DNA from: Acrocarpospora phusangensis
Lineage (GTDB): Bacteria > Actinomycetota > Actinomycetes > Streptosporangiales > Streptosporangiaceae
DNA length: 64,000 nucleotides
Reading direction: 5' to 3'
Assembly (NCBI RefSeq): GCF_016862995.1
Contig: NZ_BOOA01000001.1
Span: 213,018-277,017, forward strand
Shown here: positions 18,738 through 27,386 of the stretch, piece by piece
Layout of the letters: each line of letters opens with the position of its first letter
How positions within the stretch are numbered: the stretch's first letter is position 1
Notes under the pieces: model-generated
Database searches by the model: none
What the model was told of the DNA's origin: nothing
The model's input: only the letters and a program-made list of their open reading frames with translations
Made by a program: the position numbers and the translations under genes

Positions 18738-19910
18738 CTAGAGGTAGAAGGTATTGGGCGGCATCCCGCAGAGGATGCGGCCGTAGAGCTCCCGGTTGGT
18801 GTCCGGATGCATGAGCGCGTGCAGGTTGACCGCCTGCATGTCCCGCTGGATGCGCTGCATCGGCACGTCGTTGTAGATGGACGAGCCGCCGCTCGCCGTG
18901 GTGAGCAGGTCCACCGCCCGCTTGGCCAGGTCGCAGACCGCGCCCATGTCGGCGCGGGCCCTGGCCCGCTCCTCGGGCGTCCACTCCGTACCGGACTTCT
19001 CGTCCACCTGGCCGGCCAGCCGGAGCGCGTGGAACTCGGCCTCGTCGATCAGGAGCGACGCCTCGGCCACCTGGAAGTGGGTGAGCGGGGCCTCCCGCTG
19101 GCTGGTGTAGGCGGTGTAGGTGATGTGCCGGTCGGGCAGCCGCTCGAAGAACGCGTCCCAGGCGCCCTTGGCCATGCCGACCACGGTGCCCACCGAGGAG
19201 GCCGAGGCCACCGGGAGCAGCGGGTTGCGGTAGACGGCGCTCTCCGCGTTGAGCTTGGAGGCGTACTGCTCGTGCAGGATGCCGCCCAGGGGCAGGATGC
19301 GCTCGGCCGGGATGAAGACGTCCTGGGCGATCGTGGTGATGCTGCCGGTGCCGCGCAGGCCCGAGGTGTGCCAGTCGTCCACGAGCTGCAGGTCCGACAG
19401 CGGCGCCAGGGCCATGATCGGCTGGTGGCCCTCCGGGGTGGGGGTGACCGCGACGATCACCTGCCAGGTGCTGTGCCGGGCGCCGCTCATGAAGCTCCAC
19501 TTGCCGTTCAGCACCGAACCGCCATTGCCCGGTACGGCCATGCCGGTCGGGCTGAGCGTGCCGCACAGCCGGGTGTCCGGGGAGTCGAAGACCTCGTCCT
19601 GCACCGCGTCGGGGAACATCGAGGCCATCCACGACGTGATCCACCAGACCGAGGCGACCCACGAGGTGGAGCCGTCGCCGCGGCCGAGTTCGGACGCCAC
19701 CCGGACCATCGTGCGGGCGTCGCTCTCGTAGCCGCCGTACCGGGCGGGGACGCGCATCCGGAAGATCCCGGCGTCGCGCAGCGCGTCGAGCGAGTCGGGG
19801 GCCAGCACTCTGCTGTCCTCGGTGGCGAGCGCGTGGGACCGCAGCAGCGGAACCAGGTCCGCGGCGCGCTGGACGAGCTCTTCCTGGGCTGGCGCTTGGG
19901 CGTGTTTCAC
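18738..19910 (-). CDS. HsaA-like (acyl-CoA-dehydrogenase-fold) flavin monooxygenase, copy 1
   Basis: 390 residues with the three-part acyl-CoA-dehydrogenase fold but with the features of reduced-flavin-dependent monooxygenases such as HsaA: DAGIFRMRVPARYGG near residue 50, GDGSTSWVASVWWITSWMASMF, and the C-terminal TTASGGSSIYNDVPMQRIQRD in place of the CoA-binding site. Such enzymes take FADH2 or FMNH2 from a separate reductase; the flavin reductase at 35151-35669 is the obvious candidate partner. It is clearly paralogous to the protein at 26183-27367. GTG 19910 follows AGGAGG. Confidence 0.85.
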   Translation of the reverse strand: MKHAQAPAQEELVQRAADLVPLLRSHALATEDSRVLAPDSLDALRDAGIFRMRVPARYGGYESDARTMVRVASELGRGDGSTSWVASVWWITSWMASMFPDAVQDEVFDSPDTRLCGTLSPTGMAVPGNGGSVLNGKWSFMSGARHSTWQVIVAVTPTPEGHQPIMALAPLSDLQLVDDWHTSGLRGTGSITTIAQDVFIPAERILPLGGILHEQYASKLNAESAVYRNPLLPVASASSVGTVVGMAKGAWDAFFERLPDRHITYTAYTSQREAPLTHFQVAEASLLIDEAEFHALRLAGQVDEKSGTEWTPEERARARADMGAVCDLAKRAVDLLTTASGGSSIYNDVPMQRIQRDMQAVNLHALMHPDTNRELYGRILCGMPPNTFYL

Positions 19911-19947
19911 CCGGGCCTCCTAATAATTCCGAATAACGGATGCATCG

Positions 19948-19973
19948 GCGTTTTCCGGGGCGCCGGAAAACGC
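19948..19973 (-). terminator. Hairpin between epoxide hydrolase and HsaA-like monooxygenase genes
   Basis: Perfect 11-bp arms GCGTTTTCCGG and CCGGAAAACGC around a GGCG loop, inside the 158-bp gap between two genes on the same strand. It may attenuate or terminate read-through from the epoxide hydrolase gene, or stabilise a processed transcript. Confidence 0.5.
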
Positions 19974-20068
19974 GCGCCGCGTTAATTCGCGGCGGCTGGA
20001 ATTCGCGCGGTGAATTGCCGGCGTCGCCGGTGTCCGGCTGAGTGGATCACCGGGCGGGCATGAAACGT

Positions 20069-21232
20069 TCAGGCGCGCAGGGACCGGCCGAAGGCGCGGA
20101 CGTCGGAGACGTACAGGTCGGGCTCCTCCATGGCGGCGAAGTGGCCGCCGCGCGGGAGCTCGCTCCAGTGGCTGATGGTGGGGACCAGGCGGTCCGCCCA
20201 GGACCTGATCGGCGCGGTGGCGTCGCCGGCGAACACGGCCACGCCGACGGGCGCGCTGACCGGCCAGGGGCCGCCCCACTTGGCCACCACGTTGGAGGCG
20301 GTGCGGTCGGTGGTCTCGTAGTAGAGGTGGCCGGAGGAGATGGCGGTGCGGGTGAACCAGTAGAGCGCGACGTTGGTGAGGAGCTGGTCCCGGTCCACGG
20401 CGTCCTCGGGGGCCTTCTCCGCGTCGGTCCAGTCCATGAATCTTTCAACGATCCAGGCGAGCTGGCCGACGGGCGAGTCCGTCAGGGCGTAACCGAGCGT
20501 GTTCGGCCGGGTGGCCTGGAGCTTGAAGTACGCCGACATCTCCTGGTCGAAGTTGAGCAGCTTGCCGAGGCCGGCCATCTCCTGCGGGGTGAGCGCGGCC
20601 ATGTCCGCCGGGTCGCCGCTGGGGAAGGTGACCAGCATGTTCACGTGCACGCCGATGACGTTCTCCGGCGCCACCTGGGCCAGCTCGAAGGAGATCATCA
20701 TGCCCCAGTCGCCGCCCTGGGCCACGTACCGCTGGTAGCCGAGGCGGCGCATCAGCTCGGCCCAGGCGCGGGCGACCCGCCAGGAGTCCCAGCCGGTCTC
20801 GGCGATCGGGCCGGACAGGCAGAAGCCGGGCAGCGACGGGATGACGACGTGGAAGGCCTGGGAGGGGTCGCCGCCGTGCGCGCGGGGGTTGGTGAGGGGG
20901 CCGATCACGTCCAGGAACTCGGCCACGGAGCCGGGCCAGCCGTGGGTGATGATGAGCGGGGTGGCGTCGGGCTCGGGCGAGCGCACGTGGATGAAGTGCA
21001 CGTTGGCGCCGTCGATCTCGGTGACGAACTGGGGGTGCTCGTTGAGCCTGGCCTCGGCGGCCCGCCAGTCGAAGCCGGTCCGCCAGTACTCGGCCAGCTC
21101 CTGCAGGTAGTCGAGGGGGACGCCGCGGCTCCAGCCGGCGCCGGGCGGCTCGGCGGGCCATCGGGTCCTGGCCAGCCGGTCGTGCAGGTCGTCCAGATCG
21201 GCCTGCGGGATTTCAATGCGAAAAGGACGCAT
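20069..21232 (-). CDS. Epoxide hydrolase, EHN family (SgcF/NcsF-like)
   Basis: 387 residues. It has the N-terminal EHN domain ([24 protein letters not shown]), then the alpha/beta-hydrolase fold with HGWPGSV (oxyanion), the nucleophilic Asp in QGGDWGMM and the His in [13 protein letters not shown]. In the C-1027 and neocarzinostatin pathways SgcF and NcsF open an epoxide on the enediyne core to a vicinal diol, and this is the same family. That favours a core that carries an epoxide (inference). ATG 21232 is preferred over 21259 because GGAAGGTGGCAGGAA lies between them as a ribosome-binding site. A candidate control motif is 76 bp upstream. Confidence 0.9.
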   Translation of the reverse strand: MRPFRIEIPQADLDDLHDRLARTRWPAEPPGAGWSRGVPLDYLQELAEYWRTGFDWRAAEARLNEHPQFVTEIDGANVHFIHVRSPEPDATPLIITHGWPGSVAEFLDVIGPLTNPRAHGGDPSQAFHVVIPSLPGFCLSGPIAETGWDSWRVARAWAELMRRLGYQRYVAQGGDWGMMISFELAQVAPENVIGVHVNMLVTFPSGDPADMAALTPQEMAGLGKLLNFDQEMSAYFKLQATRPNTLGYALTDSPVGQLAWIVERFMDWTDAEKAPEDAVDRDQLLTNVALYWFTRTAISSGHLYYETTDRTASNVVAKWGGPWPVSAPVGVAVFAGDATAPIRSWADRLVPTISHWSELPRGGHFAAMEEPDLYVSDVRAFGRSLRA

Positions 21233-21307
21233 TTCCTGCCACCTTCCAGAATAGGCCATGACATTTCGGGCATCGCCTATTCATCGTCGGCCCGGCAAGG
21301 CCGCGAC

Positions 21308-21323
21308 GCATCTCCTGAAATGC
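21308..21323. promoter_or_regulatory. Cluster motif GCATCTCCTGAAATGC upstream of epoxide hydrolase
   Basis: One of several GCATCT-N6-ATGC-like sites lying at similar distances from operon starts in this cluster; this one has 75 bp between it and the epoxide hydrolase start codon. The match continues beyond the core (CGTTC here, CGTCC at 31453). Confidence 0.6.
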
Positions 21324-21326
21324 CGT

Positions 21327-22313
21327 TCAGCCGACGGCGGCGTACTCCATCGGAAGTCCGAATGAACCGAACAGCTCAGGGGAGAAGAAAACCGACACAC
21401 GGCGCACGAATCCGGCGCGCAGGCTGAGCACGTGCATGGCGTAGGCCCGGTGCGCGTTCGCGTCCTCGCGGAGGTAGAAGGCGAACGCGGGCTGCCCGTT
21501 GGCCCGGGTCGGGACCATGAGCGTGTCGCCGGGCCCGGCCGGGCAGTGGAGGGCGATCAGGCGCCCGATCGCGGCGCGCCCGGTGAACCAGGCCGCGAAC
21601 GGCGGCATCTCCCAGACCGCGTCCTCGTCGAGCAGCCGCATCAGCGCGGCCACGTCGGCGCTCTCCATCGCGGCGGCCCACCGGTCCAGCAGCTCGCGCT
21701 GGTCCCTGCGGGCGGGCTCGGAGTAGTCGTCGTCCGCCGACACCTCGCCGAGCTGCGCGCGGGCCCGCTGCAGCATGCTGTTGACCGCCGCCGTCGTGGT
21801 GTCCAGCAGTTCGGCCACCTCGCCCGCCCGCCACTCGAAGACGTCGCGCAGCAGCAGCACGGCGCGCTGCCGGGGCGGCAGGTGCTGGAGCGCGGCGGCC
21901 ATCGCCAGCCGCACGGTCTCCCGGGAGCCGACGATGGCGGCCGGGTCCACGCACTCGGGGCGCATCAGCGCGTCCGGCAGCGGCTGGAGCCACGGGATCT
22001 CCGGCTGGGCCGGCGGCAGTTGCTCCGGGTCCTCGCAGGGGCCGCCGAGCCCGGTGGGCATCGGCCGCCGGTTCCGCTGCTCGACCGCGGTCAGGCAGGC
22101 GTTGGTGGCGATCCGGTAGAGCCAGGTACGGATCGACGAGCGCCCTTCGAACTGCTCATAGGCCCGCCACGCCCGCAGGTACGTCTCCTGGACCAGGTCC
22201 TCCGCCTCGTCCACCGACCCCAGGATGCCGTAGCAGTGGGCCAGCAGCTCGCGCCGGTACGGATCGGCCAGACGGGTGAAGTCGCGCTCACGATCTACCA
22301 CACGATCTGCCAT
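21327..22313 (-). CDS. ECF sigma factor with C-terminal SnoaL-like domain (SigG/SigJ type)
   Basis: 328 residues. Sigma region 2 is in LADPYRRELLAHCYGILGSVDEAEDLVQETYLRAWRAY, region 4 in LQHLPPRQRAVLLLRDVFEWRAGEVAELLDTTTAAVNSMLQRAR. The last 120 residues (LLDRWAAAMESADVAALMRLLDEDAVWEMPP onward) form an NTF2/SnoaL-like domain. In such families the tail controls the sigma factor, and no anti-sigma gene is expected; none is seen. ATG 22313 follows AGGGG; the longer frame would need TTG. Located inside the cluster, it could read cluster promoters. Confidence 0.9.
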   Translation of the reverse strand: MADRVVDRERDFTRLADPYRRELLAHCYGILGSVDEAEDLVQETYLRAWRAYEQFEGRSSIRTWLYRIATNACLTAVEQRNRRPMPTGLGGPCEDPEQLPPAQPEIPWLQPLPDALMRPECVDPAAIVGSRETVRLAMAAALQHLPPRQRAVLLLRDVFEWRAGEVAELLDTTTAAVNSMLQRARAQLGEVSADDDYSEPARRDQRELLDRWAAAMESADVAALMRLLDEDAVWEMPPFAAWFTGRAAIGRLIALHCPAGPGDTLMVPTRANGQPAFAFYLREDANAHRAYAMHVLSLRAGFVRRVSVFFSPELFGSFGLPMEYAAVG

Positions 22314-22470
22314 CCGACACCCCTTGCTCCGGGCGGCCAAGACTGTCAGGTCCCACCGTAATCATCCTTCCCCGGCTTGTCCCTACCTGATCTTCAGCCG
22401 GGCCGATGAGTTTTAGACGGTTGTCTGGTCTGTACATGTGGAGTCGGAACCGGCGGGAACGGGAGGTGGC

Positions 22471-24312
22471 ATGCGCGCCCTGGAACTGGTGACCGCCCGG
22501 TGGCTGATCGCCCGGCAGGTGCCGCGTGGCGGGCGCGGGCTGGTCCTGCTGCTGTGCCTGGTCAACCTGGCGCTCGGCGTGCTGCCGGTGGTGTTCGTGG
22601 TGGCCACCAGCGTGGTGCTGGGACGGGTGCCCGCCGCCGTCACGGACGGCCTGGACTCGGCCGCCTGGGACTCGCTGGTCGCCGTCTTCGTGGTGGCCGC
22701 CGCCGCGTTCGTGGGGCAGCAGGTCTTCGCGCCGCTCCAGTCCACGCTCGGCGAGCTGCTCGCCCGGCGCATCGACGGGCAGATCTACGACGAGCTGATG
22801 GGCGCCGCGCTGCGCAGCCAGAGCGTCGCGCCGCTGGAGGACCAGGAGGCCGTGGACGCGCTCCGGACGGCCGCCCGCGAGCTGGAGTTCGGCGTGCAGA
22901 GCCCCGGCCAGGCGTGCGCGGGGCTGCTCGCGCTGCTGGCCCGCTACACCCAGCTCACCGGCTACGCCGTCGTGGTCGGGCTGATGTTCTCCTGGCCGGC
23001 CTCCGCCGGCCTCGCCGTCGCCGTCCTCCTCTTCCGGTACGGCCAGCGCGGCGGCCTGCGCAAGTACGTGAAGGTGCGCTTCGCCCTAGGCCCGGCGGAA
23101 CGCAAGGGCGACTACTTCCGCGACCTGGCCATCCAGCCGCCCGCGGGGAAGGAGATCCGCGTCTTCGGGCTGGCCGGGTGGCTGCGGGGCCGGTTGCGGG
23201 AGTCGTACCTGGCCTGGCTGAAACCCATGTGGGCCGAACGCAGGCGCGTCTACCTGTGGCCGTTCGTCGGGTTCGCGCTGTGGACGCTCGCCGTGATGGC
23301 CGCCGTCTTCGGCGCGGCCGGGGCGGCGGGCACGCTCACCCTCACCCAGTTCGTGCTGGTCATGCAGGCCTGCCTGGGCGCGCTGCGGCTGTCGGAGTAC
23401 TACCCGGAGGCCGACCTGCAGACCGCCGTGGGCATGGAGGCGTACGACCGGGTGCTGCGCTTCACCCGCCGCATCGAGACGCCGCCGGCACCGGCGTCCC
23501 GGCCGTGGCCGCCGTCGCGCATCCCCGACCCGGTCTGGACCATCCAGTTCGAGGACGTCACCTTCCGCTACCCGGGCCAGAGCCGCCCGATCTTCGAGAA
23601 CCTCAACCTGACCTTCCCCGTCGGCCGCTGCACCGCCATCGTCGGCCTGAACGGCGCCGGCAAGACCACCCTGGTCAAACTCCTGGCCCGCCTGTACGAG
23701 CCGACCTCCGGCACCATCCGCGCCGACGGCGTGGACATCGCCAGCTACCCGGTGGAGGTCTGGCGCGCCAAGCTCGGCGTCATCTTCCAGGAGTTCGCCC
23801 GGTACGAGGCCCCCGCCGCCGACAACATCGCCTTCGGCGCGGTCTCCGCGATGGACGACCGCGCCGGGATCAGGGAGGCCGCCGAGGCGGTCGGGCTGGC
23901 CGAGACCCTGGACGCGCTCCCGCTCGGCCTGGACACCCCGCTGGCCCGCCACCTGACCGGCGGCGCCGAGCTGTCCGGCGGCCAGTGGCAGCGGGTCGCC
24001 CTGGCGCGGGCCCTGTTCGCGCTCCGCCACGGCTCCCCCATCGTGGTCCTGGACGAACCCACCGCCAGCCTGGACGTCCGCGCCGAGGCCCAGTTCTTCG
24101 AGTCCTTCGCCGAGCTCACCCAGGGGGCGACGACCCTGCTCATCTCGCACCGCTTCTCCACCGTGCGGCAGGCCGACCTGATCGTGGTCCTGGAACACGG
24201 CCGCATCATCGAACAGGGCACCCACGAGCACCTGCTGGCGCGGGAGGGTCGTTACGCGACCCTGTTCCGGCTCCAGGCCGACCGCTTCACCGGCAGCGAG
24301 GTGCCCGCATGA
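22471..24312 (+). CDS. ABC exporter half-transporter A1 (membrane + ATPase)
   Basis: About 613 residues: an N-terminal membrane domain with five to six helices, then an ATPase domain (Walker A GLNGAGKTT, signature ELSGGQWQRVALARAL, Walker B PIVVLDEPTASLD, H-loop LISHRFSTV). It overlaps the next half-transporter gene by ATGA, so the two form a heterodimer. It is closely related along its length to the protein at 53273-55201. ATG 22471 has GGGAGG upstream; ATG 22438 is possible. Likely export of the enediyne or an intermediate. Confidence 0.9.
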   Translation: MRALELVTARWLIARQVPRGGRGLVLLLCLVNLALGVLPVVFVVATSVVLGRVPAAVTDGLDSAAWDSLVAVFVVAAAAFVGQQVFAPLQSTLGELLARRIDGQIYDELMGAALRSQSVAPLEDQEAVDALRTAARELEFGVQSPGQACAGLLALLARYTQLTGYAVVVGLMFSWPASAGLAVAVLLFRYGQRGGLRKYVKVRFALGPAERKGDYFRDLAIQPPAGKEIRVFGLAGWLRGRLRESYLAWLKPMWAERRRVYLWPFVGFALWTLAVMAAVFGAAGAAGTLTLTQFVLVMQACLGALRLSEYYPEADLQTAVGMEAYDRVLRFTRRIETPPAPASRPWPPSRIPDPVWTIQFEDVTFRYPGQSRPIFENLNLTFPVGRCTAIVGLNGAGKTTLVKLLARLYEPTSGTIRADGVDIASYPVEVWRAKLGVIFQEFARYEAPAADNIAFGAVSAMDDRAGIREAAEAVGLAETLDALPLGLDTPLARHLTGGAELSGGQWQRVALARALFALRHGSPIVVLDEPTASLDVRAEAQFFESFAELTQGATTLLISHRFSTVRQADLIVVLEHGRIIEQGTHEHLLAREGRYATLFRLQADRFTGSEVPA

Positions 24313-26093
24313 GGGACCTGCTCACCGGCTCGGTCAAGATGATCACGACCGCCTGGCGCATGGACCGCCGCAAGACGGTCGTCTCGGTGGTCCTGATGGT
24401 GTCCGGCGCGGTGGCCGCCCCCGCGCTCGCGGCCGCCCTGGCCTGGATGACCGGCGCCGTGGTCGCGGGCGACACCGGGCAGGCGGCCTGGGCCGGGGTG
24501 GCCGTGGCCGGGCTCGCCGTGGCCGTCCTCACGTTCGGGCATTTCGCCCACCTGGCCTATTTCGAGCTCTCCGAGCTGGCCGAGCTGGACTTCGCCGAGC
24601 AGCTCATCACGCTCTCCAACGACTCGGCCGGGATCGAGCACCACGAGCGGCCGGAACACGCCGACACCCTCACCGTGCTCCAGCAGGAGGCCCGCCAGTT
24701 CCGGGTCGGCCTGGAGGCCCTGCTCAACAGCATCGGCCTGGTGCTGGCCGTCGCGCTCACCGCCGTGCTGCTGGCCCGGGTCAACCCGTGGCTGCTGCTG
24801 CTGCCGCTCGCCGCCCTGCCGCCGCTGCTGACCGGCCGTTTCGCCGAGCGCATCAGCGACCGCGCCAGGACCGCCACCGCCGAGCCCACCCGGGTCGCGC
24901 TCAACCTGTTCCACCTGACCACCTCGGCCAGGCTGGCGGGTGAGCTGCGCGTGTTCCGGCTGGCCGACGAGCTGCGCGGGCGGCACCGCCGGGTGTGGGC
25001 GACCGCCACGCGCGGCCTGGTCCGCGCGCACCTGGCCGCGACCTGGGTGCGCGCGGCCGGGCAGATCATCTTCGCGCTGGCGTACGTCGGCGCGGTCCTC
25101 CTGGTGGTCCGGGACGCGATCACCGGGCGGCGGGGGGTCGGCGACGTGGTGCTGGTCATCGCGCTCGCGGCCCAGGTGAACCAGCAGGTCACCACCGCCG
25201 TCACGCTGCTGCAGGACCTGCAGCGCATGGCCGCCGCGTACCGCAGGCTGGCCGGGCTCACCGAGGTCGTCACCGCGACCGGACCGAGCCGGCCCGATCA
25301 GTCGCCGCCCGATCGGCTGCGCGACGGGATCGCCCTGCGGGACGTGTCGTTCACCTACCCCGGCACCGCGACCCCGGTGCTGGGTGAGGTGAACCTGCGG
25401 CTGCCCGCCGGAAGCACGGTCGCCATCGTCGGCGAGAACGGCGCCGGCAAGACCACCCTGGTCAAACTGCTGTGCGGGTTCTACCGGCCGACCCGCGGCC
25501 AGGTCCTGGCCGACGGCGTCGACCTGGCCGAGGTCCCGATGGCGGACTGGCGGGAGCGCATCGCGGCCGGCTTCCAGGACTTCGTCCGGTACGAGTTCCC
25601 CGCCGGCGAGACCGTCGGCGTCGGCGACCTCCCCCGGCTCTCCGACGAGGACGGCATCCGCGACGCGCTCACCCGGGCCCAGGCCGGCGACGTGCTGGAC
25701 CAGCTGGACGACGGACTGCGCACCCAGCTCGGCAAGACCTACGCCGACGGCGCGGAACTCTCCGGCGGCCAGTGGCAGAAGCTCGCGCTCGGCCGCGCGC
25801 TGATGCGCTCCGCGCCGCTGCTGCTGGTGCTCGACGAACCCACCTCGGCCCTCGACCCGCAGGCCGAGCACGCCCTCTTCGAGCGGTACGCCGAGCAGGC
25901 CCGCCGGGTCAGCGCCGCCACCGGCGCGATCACCCTGTTCGTGTCCCACCGCTTCTCCACCGTCCGGATGGCCGATCTGATCATCGTCGTCCAGGACGGC
26001 CGGATCGCCGAATCCGGGTCCCACGCCGAGCTCGCCGAATCCGGCGGGCTCTACTCCGAATTGTTCGCCCTGCAGGCCAGGGCGTACAGCTGA
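24309..26093 (+). CDS. ABC exporter half-transporter A2 (membrane + ATPase)
   Basis: 594 residues with the same fused layout: helices in the first 310 residues (for example VSVVLMVSGAVAAPALAAALAWM and IIFALAYVGAVLLVV), then the ATPase (Walker A GENGAGKTT, signature ELSGGQWQKLALGRAL, Walker B LLLVLDEPTSALD, H-loop FVSHRFSTV). It is the partner of A1 and the clear paralogue of the protein at 51498-53276. It converges on the HsaA-like gene, with a bidirectional hairpin between them. Confidence 0.9.
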   Translation: MRDLLTGSVKMITTAWRMDRRKTVVSVVLMVSGAVAAPALAAALAWMTGAVVAGDTGQAAWAGVAVAGLAVAVLTFGHFAHLAYFELSELAELDFAEQLITLSNDSAGIEHHERPEHADTLTVLQQEARQFRVGLEALLNSIGLVLAVALTAVLLARVNPWLLLLPLAALPPLLTGRFAERISDRARTATAEPTRVALNLFHLTTSARLAGELRVFRLADELRGRHRRVWATATRGLVRAHLAATWVRAAGQIIFALAYVGAVLLVVRDAITGRRGVGDVVLVIALAAQVNQQVTTAVTLLQDLQRMAAAYRRLAGLTEVVTATGPSRPDQSPPDRLRDGIALRDVSFTYPGTATPVLGEVNLRLPAGSTVAIVGENGAGKTTLVKLLCGFYRPTRGQVLADGVDLAEVPMADWRERIAAGFQDFVRYEFPAGETVGVGDLPRLSDEDGIRDALTRAQAGDVLDQLDDGLRTQLGKTYADGAELSGGQWQKLALGRALMRSAPLLLVLDEPTSALDPQAEHALFERYAEQARRVSAATGAITLFVSHRFSTVRMADLIIVVQDGRIAESGSHAELAESGGLYSELFALQARAYS

Positions 26094-26119
26094 AGCCACG
26101 CCTGGTAATCCCCGAACGG

Positions 26120-26157
26120 CGAGAGTCCAGACCCGCACCCGCGGGCCTGGACTCTCG
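26120..26157. terminator. Bidirectional terminator between ABC exporter and HsaA-like gene
   Basis: A 17-bp stem (CGAGAGTCCAGACCCGC pairing with GCGGGCCTGGACTCTCG, one mismatch) with an ACCC loop, followed on the plus strand by TCGTTTTC. It serves two convergent operons. Confidence 0.85.
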
Positions 26158-26182
26158 TCGTTTTCGCTGGAGTTCTCGCGTC

Positions 26183-27367
26183 CTACAGGTAGGGGCTGTC
26201 CGGCTCCAGGCCGCAGAGCACCCGGCCGTACAGCTCCATGTTGGTGTTCGGGTGGTTGAGGGCGTGCAGGTTGATCGCCTCCATGTCCCGCGTGATCCGC
26301 TGGATCGGGACCGCGTCGTAGATGGAGGAGCCGCCGCTCGCCGTGTTGTAGACGCCGATCGCGTCGTGCGCCAGCTGGCAGACCCGGCCCATCGCGACCC
26401 GGGCCAGCGCCCGCTCGGTGACCGACCAGGTTCCGCCGTCCGCGCACTTGGCGTCGACCAGGTCGGCCAGCCGGTACGCGTGGAACTCGGCCTCGTCGAT
26501 CTTCATCGCGGCCTCGGCCACCTGGTGGTGGGTGAGCGGGGCCGCGCGCTGGTCGGTGTAGCCGGAGTACGTGATGCCCCGGCCGGGCAGCCGCTCGAAG
26601 AACGCCTCCCTGGCGTTCATCATCAGGCCGACCACCTTGCCGATCGTGGACGCGGACGCGGACGGGATCATCGGGCACCGGTAGATCGGCCGGTCCGCGT
26701 TGAGCTTGGACGCGTACTGCTGCATCATCAGCGGCGCGATGGCGATGACCCGGTCCTGCGGGATGAACAGGTTGTCGGCCACCATCGAGACGCTGCCGGT
26801 GGCCCGCAGCCCGGACACGTGCCAGTCGTCCACGACCTGGATGTCCTTGATCGGCACCAGCGCCATGACCGGCTCGCCGCCTCCGTCGGGTCCGGCCAGC
26901 ACCGCCGAGAGCATCTTCCACTGGCTGTGCGCGGCGCCGCTGTTGAACGCCCACCGGCCGTTCACCAGGATGCCGCCGTCCACGGCGGTGGCCATGCCCG
27001 TCGGGGCGAGGGTCCCGCAGACCCGGGCGTCGGGGTCGCTGCCCCAGACCTCGTCCTGCACCGGGTCGGGGAAGAGCCCGACGATCCAGGAGGTGATCCA
27101 CCACAGGGCCACGGTGAACCCGACCGCGCCGTCGCCCCGGCCGAGCTGGATGCCGACGTCGACCAGGCTGCGGGTGTCGGACTCGAAGCCGCCGTACCGG
27201 ACCGGGACCCGCATCTTGAGGATGCCGGTCTCGGTCAGGGCGTCGACCACGTCGTCGTCCATGCGCCGCGACTGCTCGGCCCCCGGGGCGCGTTCCCTGA
27301 TCAGGGGGACCAGGTCGGTGGCCCGGCGGAGCATCTCCGCACGCTGGGGTATCTCCGTTGTGTGCAC
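26183..27367 (-). CDS. HsaA-like (acyl-CoA-dehydrogenase-fold) flavin monooxygenase, copy 2
   Basis: 394 residues, paralogous to the protein at 18738-19910: both share the RVPVRYGG/RVPARYGG region, GDG...WWITSW, the CGTLAPTGMA or CGTLSPTGMA segment and TASGGSSIYDAVPIQRI. Two-component monooxygenases of this type need reduced flavin from a reductase and hydroxylate phenols or polyketides. GTG 27367 follows GGGAGG. It is the last gene of the GMC-SgcJ-P450 operon and ends before a bidirectional terminator. Confidence 0.85.
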   Translation of the reverse strand: MHTTEIPQRAEMLRRATDLVPLIRERAPGAEQSRRMDDDVVDALTETGILKMRVPVRYGGFESDTRSLVDVGIQLGRGDGAVGFTVALWWITSWIVGLFPDPVQDEVWGSDPDARVCGTLAPTGMATAVDGGILVNGRWAFNSGAAHSQWKMLSAVLAGPDGGGEPVMALVPIKDIQVVDDWHVSGLRATGSVSMVADNLFIPQDRVIAIAPLMMQQYASKLNADRPIYRCPMIPSASASTIGKVVGLMMNAREAFFERLPGRGITYSGYTDQRAAPLTHHQVAEAAMKIDEAEFHAYRLADLVDAKCADGGTWSVTERALARVAMGRVCQLAHDAIGVYNTASGGSSIYDAVPIQRITRDMEAINLHALNHPNTNMELYGRVLCGLEPDSPYL

Positions 27368-27386
27368 GTTTGCCTCCCTAGACCGT

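Noticed and set aside
22371..22402. Hairpin CCCGGCT...AGCCGGG upstream of the sigma factor gene as a terminator or operator
   Set aside because: Only seven paired bases with an 18-base loop; its position between divergent genes does not require a terminator, and the match to the cluster motif there is weak.
22500..26093. A single 1197-codon ABC protein
   Set aside because: Its first 600 codons are a shadow frame of the A1 gene; real protein starts at ATG 24309, overlapping the A1 stop.
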